This document shows, piece after piece, positions 33,539 through 41,271 of a stretch of 64,000 nt of DNA. The translations under genes and the position numbers were made by a program. This DNA comes from Ruegeria aquimaris (GTDB lineage: Bacteria > Pseudomonadota > Alphaproteobacteria > Rhodobacterales > Rhodobacteraceae). The notes below the pieces were generated by a model. It searched no databases, was not told the origin of the DNA, and saw nothing but the letters and a program-made list of their open reading frames with translations. Location of the stretch: positions 372,001-436,000 of the forward strand of contig NZ_JAOWLB010000002.1 in assembly GCF_025751555.1 (NCBI RefSeq). Reading direction: 5' to 3'. Positions within the stretch are counted from its first letter, which is position 1, and each line of letters begins with the position of its first letter.

Positions 33539-34179
33539 TGCAATTTATCCTCGTCCGGGCCGCCACGCAGGGCGAATTCGATCAGGGTCACCAGCGTTTC
33601 GCGCCGGGTCTTGAGGCAGGGCGCCTCAAGCAGGGCCTGTTTGTCCTCGGGCGTGAAGTCAAGCAGCATCGACAGCGAGTTTACCAAAAGCTCGTCATCG
33701 GCCTGACACAGGGTTTCCCAGTCGGTCGCCAGATCGCGGGCCGAGAAATAGCGCTTGAGCAGGCGCAGGAATGGATCGCGGGCAAAGCGCGCGTCGGCCT
33801 CGCATTCGCGTTCCAGATCGCGGTCGAACCCTTTCCAGCAGACGTTGCAGCGGCGGTAGGGCGTAAAACCCTCGACCTCGGACTTGACCCGGAACCGGGA
33901 GATGCCGGTGAGCGTGATCATATAGCGCCCGTCCTCGGTTTCCGAGAACTGGGTCACCCGTCCGGCACAGCCGATCTGGTGCAGCTTGCCGCCGTCGCTG
34001 CGGCAGGGGTTCGGCTGAACCATCCCAATCAGGCGCTGCGGTGTCTTCAGCGCATCGCTGAGCATCTGGAGATAGCGCGGTTCGAAAACATGCAACGGCA
34101 GCCGGGACCGGGGCAGCAACAGCGCCCCGGGCAGCGGAAAGACGGCCAATGTTTCGGGCAGGTCAGCGGATTGCATCAT
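33535..34179 (-). CDS. LON N-terminal substrate-binding domain protein
   Basis: 214 residues made of a LON-SB domain with no ATPase or protease part: [34 protein letters not shown] and [18 protein letters not shown]. Such standalone proteins are probably adaptors or RNA/protein-quality factors; function is not established. ATGA overlap with the Trm112 gene below and 27 bases from the thioredoxin above place it in the operon. Confidence 0.87.
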   Translation of the reverse strand: MMQSADLPETLAVFPLPGALLLPRSRLPLHVFEPRYLQMLSDALKTPQRLIGMVQPNPCRSDGGKLHQIGCAGRVTQFSETEDGRYMITLTGISRFRVKSEVEGFTPYRRCNVCWKGFDRDLERECEADARFARDPFLRLLKRYFSARDLATDWETLCQADDELLVNSLSMLLDFTPEDKQALLEAPCLKTRRETLVTLIEFALRGGPDEDKLQ

Positions 34180-34206
34180 GCATCCGAGTGTAGTCCGGTT
34201 CAGCGA

Positions 34207-35124
34207 TTAGGCAAATATCATAGAGCTGAGTTTCCGCCGCCCGTTCAGCACGATCGGGTCATTGGGCTTGAGCGCGTCGAAGATGGTGAACAGCTGGGTC
34301 TTGGCCGCGCCGTCATTCCATTCGCGATCACGGCGGAACAGGTCCAGCAGCTCGGCCACCGCCTGTTCGGTCTGACCGGCGGCATGCAGCGCCTTGGCCA
34401 GATCGAACCGGGCCTGATGGTTGGCCGGGTCGGCCTCGACCGCGGCGGCAAGCTCTGCGACCGGTCCGGCATTGGCGGCCTGACGGGCCAGTTCCAGCTG
34501 GGCATGGGCGGCCTCAAGCTCGGGCTTGGTCGAAATCTCGGCAGGCGCCCCGTTCAGGATCGCCTCGGCCTGATCGAGATCGCCCATCGCGATATGGGCA
34601 CGCACGAGACCGCCATAGGCGCCGGCATGGTCGGGTTCCTCGCCCAGGATCGCGGCAAAGGTCTCGGCCGCGTCAGCAGCGGCGCCCTGTTCCAGCATCT
34701 CCTCGGCGGCGGTGACCGCCTCGTCCAGCGCGGCGCCGGGCGCCTCGCCACCAGCGGCAGCGACCACCCGGTCGATAAAGCCCTTGATCTCGGAGGCAGG
34801 CAGCGCGCCCTGGAACCCGTCGACCGGCTGCCCCTTGTGGAAGGCATAGACCGTCGGGATCGACTGGATCCGCATCTGGCCCGCGATCATCTGGTTTTCA
34901 TCGACGTTGATCTTGACCATCTTCACCGCGCCCTTGGCGGCGGTCACGGCGGCCTCGAGCGCGGGGCCCAGTGTCTTGCACGGGCCGCACCACGGCGCCC
35001 AGAAATCGACGATCACCGGAACCGTCTGGCTGGCCTCGACCACATCGGCCATGAAGCTGGCTTCGTTCGTGTCCTTGATCAGATCGGCGGCGGGGGCGGC
35101 GCCCGCTCCATTCAGCAGTTCCAT
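34207..35124 (-). CDS. Thioredoxin-TPR fusion (CnoX/YbbN-like)
   Basis: 305 residues. An N-terminal thioredoxin domain has WCGPC (Cys46, Cys49), and the C-terminal half is a series of TPR-like helical repeats (AETFAAILGEEPDHAGAYGG, HQARFDLAKALHAAGQTEQA). CnoX proteins hand oxidised clients to GroEL; E. coli CnoX lacks the active cysteine pair, whereas this one keeps CGPC and could also reduce disulfides. It is the first gene of the four-gene operon with the LON-domain, Trm112 and sulfotransferase genes. Confidence 0.87.
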   Translation of the reverse strand: MELLNGAGAAPAADLIKDTNEASFMADVVEASQTVPVIVDFWAPWCGPCKTLGPALEAAVTAAKGAVKMVKINVDENQMIAGQMRIQSIPTVYAFHKGQPVDGFQGALPASEIKGFIDRVVAAAGGEAPGAALDEAVTAAEEMLEQGAAADAAETFAAILGEEPDHAGAYGGLVRAHIAMGDLDQAEAILNGAPAEISTKPELEAAHAQLELARQAANAGPVAELAAAVEADPANHQARFDLAKALHAAGQTEQAVAELLDLFRRDREWNDGAAKTQLFTIFDALKPNDPIVLNGRRKLSSMIFA

Positions 35125-35200
35125 CGTATATCTTCTCCGGTTCGGATTTGGCCCCTATATGCGCCTGACGCGCGGGGAAACCAAGACCTCAGTTCTTTCA

Positions 35201-35220
35201 CAGGGTCAGATTTGACCCTG
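35201..35220 (-). terminator. Hairpin immediately after the exonuclease III stop
   Basis: CAGGGTCA-GATT-TGACCCTG, perfect eight-base arms, directly follows the xthA stop codon on the minus strand. It could end xthA transcription or serve as an operator for the thioredoxin operon, whose start is at 35124. No T tract. Confidence 0.45.
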
Positions 35221-36009
35221 CTACAGGTCGAAACTGGCGAAGACCGGGGCGTGGTCGCTGGGTTGCTCCCAGCTGCGGGCGTCGCGCAGGATGCGGCTGG
35301 AATGGCCCGCGTTCGAGATATCGGGCGTGGCCCAGACGTGGTCGAGCCTGCGGCCCTTGTCGGCGGCGCTCCAATCCTTGGCGCGGTAGGACCACCAGGA
35401 ATACAAGAGCCCCTCGGGGATGTCCTGGCGGGTGATGTCGACCCATTTGCCCGCCTCCATCACCTGGCCCAGATGATCGACCTCGATGGGCGTGTGCGAC
35501 ACGATCTTGAGCAGTTGCTTGTGGCTCCAGACGTCATCCTCGCGCGGGGCGATGTTGAGGTCACCGACCAGAATGGACTTCTCGGGGCTGTTTGCGTGGA
35601 ACCAGTCGCGCATCTCGGTCAGATAGTCGAGCTTCTGGCCGAATTTCTCGTTCACCTCGCGGTCGGGCACATCGCCACCGGCGGGGACATAGAAATTGTG
35701 GATGGTCACCCCGTTTTCCAGCCTTGCTGCCACGTGGCGGGCATGGCCCAGCGTCGCGAAGTCCTCGCGCCCCACTTCCTCGATCGGCAGGCGCGACAGG
35801 ATGGCAACGCCGTTATAGCCCTTTTGCCCATGCGCCACGATGTGCCGGTATCCAAGTTCGGCAAAGCTTTCGACCGGCATCTTGTCGACGGGCGACTTGA
35901 TCTCTTGCAGGCAGAGGATGTCGGGCCCTTCCTCGGCCAGGAGCTTGCACACGATGGGCTCGCGCAGGCGGACCGAGTTGATGTTCCAGGTGGCAAGGGT
36001 AAAGGGCAT
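35221..36009 (-). CDS. xthA: Exodeoxyribonuclease III
   Basis: 262 residues, endonuclease/exonuclease/phosphatase fold. FTLATWNINSVRLR (Asn metal site), LCLQEIKSP (catalytic Glu), VPAGGDVPD, VGDLNIAPREDDV and the final SDHAPVFASFDL are the family motifs. It cuts at abasic sites and removes 3' blocks in base excision repair. The ATG at 36009 is taken as the start; a second in-frame ATG lies six codons upstream. It is single-gene, followed by a hairpin and then the thioredoxin operon. Confidence 0.92.
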   Translation of the reverse strand: MPFTLATWNINSVRLREPIVCKLLAEEGPDILCLQEIKSPVDKMPVESFAELGYRHIVAHGQKGYNGVAILSRLPIEEVGREDFATLGHARHVAARLENGVTIHNFYVPAGGDVPDREVNEKFGQKLDYLTEMRDWFHANSPEKSILVGDLNIAPREDDVWSHKQLLKIVSHTPIEVDHLGQVMEAGKWVDITRQDIPEGLLYSWWSYRAKDWSAADKGRRLDHVWATPDISNAGHSSRILRDARSWEQPSDHAPVFASFDL

Positions 36010-36077
36010 GGCGCGTCTCGCTTTCATCGGGTCTGGCAGAACCTATCGCCTGACCCGCCGATGTCCATGGCCCGCGC

Positions 36078-36105
36078 AAAAAAAGGCCGGGCACGAGGCC
36101 CGGCC
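36078..36105 (-). terminator. Rho-independent terminator after the response regulator gene
   Basis: On the minus strand GGCCGGGC-CTCGT-GCCCGGCC, an eight-base perfect stem, is followed by seven T. It lies about 100 bases past the stop of the response regulator, the nearest upstream gene on that strand. Confidence 0.75.
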
Positions 36106-36123
36106 AGTCCAACAGGGAGGTAC

Positions 36124-36189
36124 ATGTCTTTGCCCGGACATGAACGGGTTAAGTATCAGGCTAAAGATAACATCCAGGTGTTTCTTTGA
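36124..36189 (+). CDS. Possible 21-residue small ORF
   Basis: An ATG at 36124 follows GGGAGG by three bases and opens a 21-codon frame beginning MSLPGHERVKYQAKDNIQ. It sits in the gap between the terminator and the response regulator stop, antisense to any readthrough. Nothing is recognised in it. Whether it is expressed is unknown; the good ribosome site is the only support. Confidence 0.25.
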   Translation: MSLPGHERVKYQAKDNIQVFL

Positions 36190-36207
36190 CCTGAATCAAT
36201 AAATATC

Positions 36208-36894
36208 TCAGGCGACCAGCCTGTAACCGCCTGATTCCGTCACTAATAGGCGCGCATTCGACGGATCGGGCTCGATTTTCTGCCGCAACCTGTAGATGTG
36301 GGTTTCAAGCGTGTGGGTTGTAACACCGGCGTTATAGCCCCAGACCTCGTGCAGCAGCACGTCGCGGGGCACCACGCCGTCGTTGGAGCGATAGAGGAAC
36401 TTGAGGATATTGGTTTCCTTCTCGGTCAGGCGGATCTTGCGCTCGTCCTCGGTGATCAGCATCTTCATCGCCGGTTTGAACGTATACGGCCCAAGCTGGA
36501 ACACCGCGTCCTCGGATTGCTCGTGCTGGCGCAGCTGGGCACGGATACGGGCGAGCAAGACCGGGAACTTGAACGGCTTGGTGACGTAGTCATTGGCCCC
36601 GGCATCCAGGCCAAGGATGGTGTCGGCGTCGCCATCATGACCGGTGAGCATGAGGATCGGGCTTTTGACGCCTTGCTTGCGCATCCGGCGGCACAGCTCG
36701 CGCCCGTCGGTGTCGGGTAGGCCTACATCCAGGATGATGAGGTCATAGATCGCCTCTTTTACGCGTTCAGTCGCGGAATGACCGGTTTCGGCTTCGAACA
36801 CGTCAAAGTCCTCGGTCATCACCAGCTGCTCGCTCAGCGCCTCGCGCAGGTCGTCGTCATCATCCACCAGCAGGATCTTCTTGAGCTGCGCCAT
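36208..36894 (-). CDS. OmpR/PhoB-family response regulator, CenR-like
   Basis: 228 residues. The receiver domain has acidic residues Asp11-13, the phosphoacceptor Asp56 (ILDVGLPD), a conserved Thr (MLTG) and Lys (YVTKPF). The C-terminal winged helix has GYNAGVTTHTLETHIYRLRQ. This C-terminal wording resembles the envelope regulator CenR of alphaproteobacteria; I suggest it but do not assert it. No histidine kinase is adjacent. A perfect palindrome lies upstream, between it and ribA, and a terminator lies downstream. Confidence 0.9.
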   Translation of the reverse strand: MAQLKKILLVDDDDDLREALSEQLVMTEDFDVFEAETGHSATERVKEAIYDLIILDVGLPDTDGRELCRRMRKQGVKSPILMLTGHDGDADTILGLDAGANDYVTKPFKFPVLLARIRAQLRQHEQSEDAVFQLGPYTFKPAMKMLITEDERKIRLTEKETNILKFLYRSNDGVVPRDVLLHEVWGYNAGVTTHTLETHIYRLRQKIEPDPSNARLLVTESGGYRLVA

Positions 36895-36950
36895 CGCGGC
36901 TTCCTCCTAATCTCGTTTCCAACCAGTTGAGCACGCCACACGCAAACGGC

Positions 36951-36969
36951 AAGAATTGCTGCAATTCTT
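36951..36969. promoter_or_regulatory. Perfect palindrome between the response regulator and ribA
   Basis: AAGAATTGC-T-GCAATTCTT, nine-base perfect arms around one base, lies 57 bases upstream of the response regulator start and about 90 upstream of ribA. It is a likely operator in the divergent promoter region; the protein that binds it is unknown. Confidence 0.5.
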
Positions 36970-37059
36970 TCACGCCCTCGTGTTTTTGGTCAGCATTATG
37001 TTTCACATTTCTGCCATCACACACTAGGTACGTTCTGTAGATGCTACCGGACAAGACCC

Positions 37060-38151
37060 ATGAGCCTGATCCCCGACATTACCGAATTGCTGGCGCGGGC
37101 GCGCGCCGACCTGCGGATGGGGGTGCCCGTCGTTCTGACCGGCGAAGGTGGAGAGAGCGTTCTGGCGGTCGCGGCGGAAACCCTGTCACCCGCGCGGCTG
37201 GCCGATCTGCGCGATCTGGGCGCGCCGGTGATCGCGGTCACCGGACGGCGGGCCGAGACGCTGAAGGCGCGGGCCTATGACGGTGACCTGGCGCGGGTTC
37301 TGATCCCCGGTTTCGCCGATCTGGCCTGGGTCCAGGCAGTGGCAGATCCGTCTGACGATCTGGCGCAGCCGATGAAAGGGCCGCTGACGACCGAGCGGCA
37401 GGGCAGCGCGGCGCTGCACCGGCTGGCGATCGGGCTGACGAAATCGGCCCGGCTGTTGCCCGCGGCGGTGGTTGTTGCGGTCGCGGACGGACGGGGCTTT
37501 GCCGCCGCGCATGGGCTGACCTGCCTCGATCACGCCCGCGCTGCGCCGCATCTGGGCGAGCGCAGCCCGCTGCACGAGGTGGCCGCCGCGCGCCTGCCGA
37601 TGGAGGTGTCCGAGGCCGGGCGGCTGCATGTGTTCCGCCCCGAGGATGGGGGCGAAGAGCATTACGCGGTGGAAATCGGCCGCCCCGATCGGGACAAGCC
37701 GGTGCTGGCCCGGCTGCATTCGGCCTGTTTTACCGGTGACCTGATGGGCAGCCTGAAATGCGATTGCGGCCCGCAGCTGCGCGGGGCGCTGGCGCAGATG
37801 GGCGAGGAAGGCGCGGGCGTGCTGCTCTACCTCAACCAAGAGGGGCGCGGCATTGGGCTGGCCAACAAGATGCGCGCCTATTTCCTGCAAGATCAGGGGT
37901 TTGACACGGTCGAGGCCAATCACCGGCTGGGGTTCGAGGATGACGAGCGCGACTTTCGACTGGGCTCGGACATTCTGAAATCGCTGGGGTTCAAGGCGGT
38001 GCGCCTGCTCACCAACAACCCCGCCAAGATCGCGATGATGGAGCGGACAGGCATCGCGGTCACCGAGCGGGTGCCGCTGAAGGTGGGCGAGACCGCGCAT
38101 AACCGCGGCTATCTGGCGACCAAGGCGGCCAAATCGGGTCATATGCTGTGA
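37060..38151 (+). CDS. ribA: GTP cyclohydrolase II
   Basis: 363 residues. The catalytic domain is C-terminal (~185-355): zinc cysteines Cys223, Cys234 and Cys236 in HSACFTGDLMGSLKCDCG, and LNQEGRGIGLANK for substrate binding. It opens the GTP ring to start riboflavin synthesis. The first ~180 residues form an extra domain without the clear active-site motifs of RibB; it resembles a decayed RibB-like half seen in related bacteria, though this is inference. Its stop overlaps the next gene's GTG start. Confidence 0.9.
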   Translation: MSLIPDITELLARARADLRMGVPVVLTGEGGESVLAVAAETLSPARLADLRDLGAPVIAVTGRRAETLKARAYDGDLARVLIPGFADLAWVQAVADPSDDLAQPMKGPLTTERQGSAALHRLAIGLTKSARLLPAAVVVAVADGRGFAAAHGLTCLDHARAAPHLGERSPLHEVAAARLPMEVSEAGRLHVFRPEDGGEEHYAVEIGRPDRDKPVLARLHSACFTGDLMGSLKCDCGPQLRGALAQMGEEGAGVLLYLNQEGRGIGLANKMRAYFLQDQGFDTVEANHRLGFEDDERDFRLGSDILKSLGFKAVRLLTNNPAKIAMMERTGIAVTERVPLKVGETAHNRGYLATKAAKSGHML

Positions 38152-38648
38152 ACCCGCGCGATCTGGTGCTGACGCCACGCGGGGTGCGGTTTCTGGGCCG
38201 GTATTTCCCCTGCTCGATCGGCAAGGGCGGCGTCCGGACCGACAAGCGCGAGGGCGACGGAGCGACACCGGTGGGCGTGCATCTGATCGTCGGAATGCTC
38301 TACCGCGCCGACCGGATGACATCGCCTGCGCCTTGGGCGCAACCCATCGGGCCGGGCGATCTGTGGTCAGACGACATGGGCGATGCCGCCTATAACCATC
38401 TGGTCCGGGCGCCCTATGGGCACAGCCACGAACGGCTGTGCCGGGCCGATCCGCTTTACGATCTGGTGCTGGTGACCGACTGGAACTGGCCCGATGCGGA
38501 ACCGGGGCGTGGCTCGGCGATTTTTGTCCACCAGTGGCGACGGCCGGGTTATCCGACCGAGGGTTGCGTCGCCTTTTCCCACCGCAACCTGCATTGGATT
38601 GCGGCCAGGATCGGCCCCGGCAGCCGGTTGATCATCCCGCCGCGGTAG
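38148..38648 (+). CDS. L,D-transpeptidase (YkuD) family protein
   Basis: 166 residues with a YkuD catalytic core: SAIFVHQWRRPGYPTEGCVAF contains the conserved His and the catalytic Cys. GDGATPVGVHLI marks the N-terminal part. No signal peptide is visible, so its location is unclear although these enzymes normally act on periplasmic peptidoglycan. GTG start overlaps the ribA stop (GTGA), indicating coupling. Its end overlaps the convergent yggS gene by 17 bases. Confidence 0.83.
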   Translation: MNPRDLVLTPRGVRFLGRYFPCSIGKGGVRTDKREGDGATPVGVHLIVGMLYRADRMTSPAPWAQPIGPGDLWSDDMGDAAYNHLVRAPYGHSHERLCRADPLYDLVLVTDWNWPDAEPGRGSAIFVHQWRRPGYPTEGCVAFSHRNLHWIAARIGPGSRLIIPPR

Positions 38649-39291
38649 TTCTTTCACCAAAGATGGCGGAGCCGACCCGGACATGGGTCGCGCCCAGCGC
38701 AATGGCGGTTTCGAAATCGCCGCTCATCCCCATGCTGAGACCGTCAAGGCCGTTGCGTGCAGCGATCTTGGCCAGAAGGGCAAAATGCAGGGCGGGTTCT
38801 TCCTCGACCGGGGGAATGCACATCAGCCCGCGCACCGGCAGATCCAGTGCACGGCATTCGGCGATAAAACCATCCGCCTCGGCTGGCATGATACCCGCCT
38901 TTTGTTCTTCTTCCCCGGTGTTGACCTGAATGAACAGATCCGGGCAATGGCCCAGTTCCTGTGCCAGCCGGGCCAGGGAATTGGCGAGTTTCGGGCGGTC
39001 GACGGAATGGATGGCATCGACCAGTTCCATGGCCTGACGTGCCTTGTTGGTCTGCAAGGGGCCGATCAGGTGAAGCTCGACGCCGCTGAACCGTTCCTTG
39101 AACGCGGGCCATTTCCCGGCCGCTTCCTGCACCCGGTTTTCACCAAAGACGCGGTGGCCCTGTTCCAGCACCGCCTTGATCCGGTCGTTTGGCTGTACCT
39201 TGGACACGGCGATCAGCGTGACCGCGCCCTCTGGTCGGCCAGCGGCCTGTTCGGCCCGCGCGATGCGGTTCTTGATCTCTTGCAGCGACAT
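38632..39291 (-). CDS. YggS family PLP homeostasis protein
   Basis: 219 residues, a PLP-binding TIM-barrel without known enzyme activity. The PLP lysine is in TLIAVSKVQPND (near residue 31); FGENRVQEA, HLIGPLQTNKA, FIQVNTGEEEQKAG, LSMGMSGDFETAIALG and VRVGSAIFGER complete the signature. Loss of YggS disturbs vitamin B6 and amino acid pools in E. coli. The start at 39291 is the family start; the frame is open farther upstream. Confidence 0.92.
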   Translation of the reverse strand: MSLQEIKNRIARAEQAAGRPEGAVTLIAVSKVQPNDRIKAVLEQGHRVFGENRVQEAAGKWPAFKERFSGVELHLIGPLQTNKARQAMELVDAIHSVDRPKLANSLARLAQELGHCPDLFIQVNTGEEEQKAGIMPAEADGFIAECRALDLPVRGLMCIPPVEEEPALHFALLAKIAARNGLDGLSMGMSGDFETAIALGATHVRVGSAIFGERTTAAG

Positions 39292-39337
39292 GGCATCCCC
39301 CGATCTGGTTTGCGGAAGGAAAACACCATGTCGGCGC

Positions 39338-39368
39338 AAAAGAAAAGGGCAGGTCCGAAGACCTGCCC
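39338..39368 (-). terminator. Strong rho-independent terminator of the porin gene
   Basis: On the minus strand GGGCAGGTC-TTCG-GACCTGCCC, a nine-base perfect stem with a stable UUCG loop, is followed by TTTTCTTTT. It lies about 30 bases past the porin stop. Confidence 0.92.
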
Positions 39369-39397
39369 CCATTCGATACCGTCAAGCGGTGTACAGC

Positions 39398-40390
39398 TTA
39401 GAAGCTGAAGTACACACCGGCCTGGAAGGTGTCGTTGTCGTTCGACGCACGACGGTAGCCTGCTTCCAGCGAAGCGCCGCCGCCCAGGTCGTACGAGTAG
39501 TGGATACCGTAGGAACCACCTTCGTTGTTGTTCGAACCGGCAACGTTGTCGCGGTTGTCGCCACGGCCGGCGAGAACGTCGGCTGCGTCAACTGCGTCTT
39601 CGTCGGTGTAGAACACCAGCAGGTTCGACGCCGAACCGATGTCCATGTTGCCGTAGATGCCCCACTTCGAGATGCCGTCGTTGTCGGCATATGCGACGCG
39701 GACGCCGAACTGGCCCAGGTCACCGGCGACCGACACCAGGGTCTTGTCTTCCCACATGGCGTCCGACGACTGGTGAGCAGCTGCGATGGTCCAGTCACCG
39801 AAGGTGTAGGCACCCATCACGCCGATACGGTCCGAAGCAACGGCGCCGTTACGGGTCGAGTACGAAACGTGGCCGGTGAAGCCGCCGGTCGAATAGATGA
39901 ATTCGACGCCGTTCACACCGGTACCTGCCGACGAGTATGCATCCCAGTTGAAGAACTCGTTGTTCACGTTACCAACGTGCGAGTAGAAGCTGGCGCCGTC
40001 GATACCGATACCTGCGGTACGGGTTTCGAGGTAGGTGCCGGGCATGTTTTCAACTGCGCCGATGATGTTGCCGACGTTCACGCGGAAGCCCTGGTACGAC
40101 ACACCAAAGCGAGCGCCGTTGAAGGCTGCGCCACCCGGGGTGTTGTCACGGCTTTCAGCCTGTGCACGGAAGCGAGCGTCGAACGCAACACCGGCGTCGG
40201 TTTCTGCCGACATGTCGAACTGCAGACGCAGACGGCTGGTGATGGTGGTCTTCGAGACACCGTTCACGGCGCGGTCGTTGGCGTCGTTGTAGTCCAGACC
40301 GAAACGGCCGTAGCCGCTGATACGAACGTCTGCTGCTGCGACGCTTGCGGTAGCGATCAGCGCAGTCGTTGCGAAGAGAACTTTTTTCAT
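39398..40390 (-). CDS. Outer membrane porin (Porin_4 type)
   Basis: 330 residues with a signal peptide (KKVLFATTALIATASVAAA, cleavage near residue 20). The mature part is a 16-strand barrel by pattern (alternating residues, DVRISGYGRFGLDYND at its start), and it ends in GVYFSF, the C-terminal Phe sorting signal. Codon use is strongly biased (mostly GTC/ACC/GGT-type codons), typical of a very abundant protein. It is a general diffusion porin by family. It has a long leader and a strong terminator. Confidence 0.93.
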   Translation of the reverse strand: MKKVLFATTALIATASVAAADVRISGYGRFGLDYNDANDRAVNGVSKTTITSRLRLQFDMSAETDAGVAFDARFRAQAESRDNTPGGAAFNGARFGVSYQGFRVNVGNIIGAVENMPGTYLETRTAGIGIDGASFYSHVGNVNNEFFNWDAYSSAGTGVNGVEFIYSTGGFTGHVSYSTRNGAVASDRIGVMGAYTFGDWTIAAAHQSSDAMWEDKTLVSVAGDLGQFGVRVAYADNDGISKWGIYGNMDIGSASNLLVFYTDEDAVDAADVLAGRGDNRDNVAGSNNNEGGSYGIHYSYDLGGGASLEAGYRRASNDNDTFQAGVYFSF

Positions 40391-40687
40391 CGTGTTTCCC
40401 TCGGTTTTCATTCATACGCCCAAACCAGTGAATCCGGCGTGGGTATGGACAGGGGTTTCGCTCTTTCACCCCCATTTTGGCAAGCCTTGCCGGACGATGA
40501 GAGACAAAGTCGTCACGGATGGTGCAGCTTTGCCACAGTCCCTTGCCACGGCGCACCGATTTCACCCTCGCTTTGAGGGTTTCAGCCTGATTTCCGCACA
40601 TGCGCGTGTGCTCATGTTTATAGAGGCTTGCCCCTAAGAGGCGGCTTGGGTAGGACATTCAGCACGAGAAAGCTGTGGGATTGTCCG
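40391..40687. other. Divergent promoter region, porin and DUF3576 lipoprotein genes
   Basis: About 300 bases without a gene. It must hold the strong porin promoter and leader on the minus strand and the weaker plus-strand promoter. I see no convincing operator or protein-coding frame. A near-symmetric CATGCGCGTGTGCTCATG stretch lies near 40600. Confidence 0.5.
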
Positions 40688-41194
40688 ATGACGTTGCAAA
40701 ATGCGCTCAAAGCCGCCCTTGTACTATCCTTGTGCCTGGGTGTGGCCGCCTGCGGCAGCCGCAGGGGAGGCATTCGCATCGCCGATGCGGCGCCGGCGGA
40801 TGATTCCTATATCTCCAACAACCGTGAAAGTGCCCCCACGAATTACGACAAGTCGTCGATCTGGGATGTGTTCGGTCCGTCCAAGGCCGAACAGACGGTG
40901 CAGGTGAACCGCTATCTCTGGGCCGCCTCGCTGGATGTGCTGAGTTTTCTGCCGGTGCAGTCGGTGGACCCGTTCACCGGCATCATCGTGACCGGATACG
41001 GCACGCCGCCGGGCGGCGGCCGGTCCTACCGGGCCACCGTCCATATCAAGGATCCGGCGCTGGAGGCGCGGTCGCTGAAGGTGTCGTTGCAGACCAGCGG
41101 CGGCGGCGCGGTCAGCGCCTCGACCGCGCGTGCGGTCGAAGATGCGATTCTGTCGCGGGCGCGGCAACTGCGGATCGCCGACAACAAACTCTAG
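40688..41194 (+). CDS. DUF3576 family lipoprotein
   Basis: 168 residues, with a lipoprotein signal peptide and lipobox GVAAC (Cys22). The body, with [20 protein letters not shown] and [19 protein letters not shown], matches DUF3576, found widely in alphaproteobacteria and of unknown function. It is predicted to be an outer-membrane-anchored protein. A short hairpin with a weak T stretch separates it from leuS, so leuS may have some separate control. Confidence 0.85.
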   Translation: MTLQNALKAALVLSLCLGVAACGSRRGGIRIADAAPADDSYISNNRESAPTNYDKSSIWDVFGPSKAEQTVQVNRYLWAASLDVLSFLPVQSVDPFTGIIVTGYGTPPGGGRSYRATVHIKDPALEARSLKVSLQTSGGGAVSASTARAVEDAILSRARQLRIADNKL

Positions 41195-41222
41195 AACCTC
41201 GCCGCAATTCGATCTATCACCA

Positions 41223-41245
41223 CGCCGGGTTCACGCCCGGCGTTT
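41223..41245 (+). terminator. Probable terminator/attenuator between DUF3576 and leuS
   Basis: CGCCGGG-TTCACG-CCCGGCG followed by TTT lies in the 77-base gap before leuS. The T tract is short, so termination may be partial. Confidence 0.5.
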
Positions 41246-41271
41246 GCATTCATTCAAGGACCAGACCCGCC

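Noticed and set aside
33211-36189. A 992-codon open frame on the plus strand
   Set aside because: Antisense to sulfotransferase, LON, thioredoxin and exonuclease genes; only its last codons coincide with the small ORF candidate.
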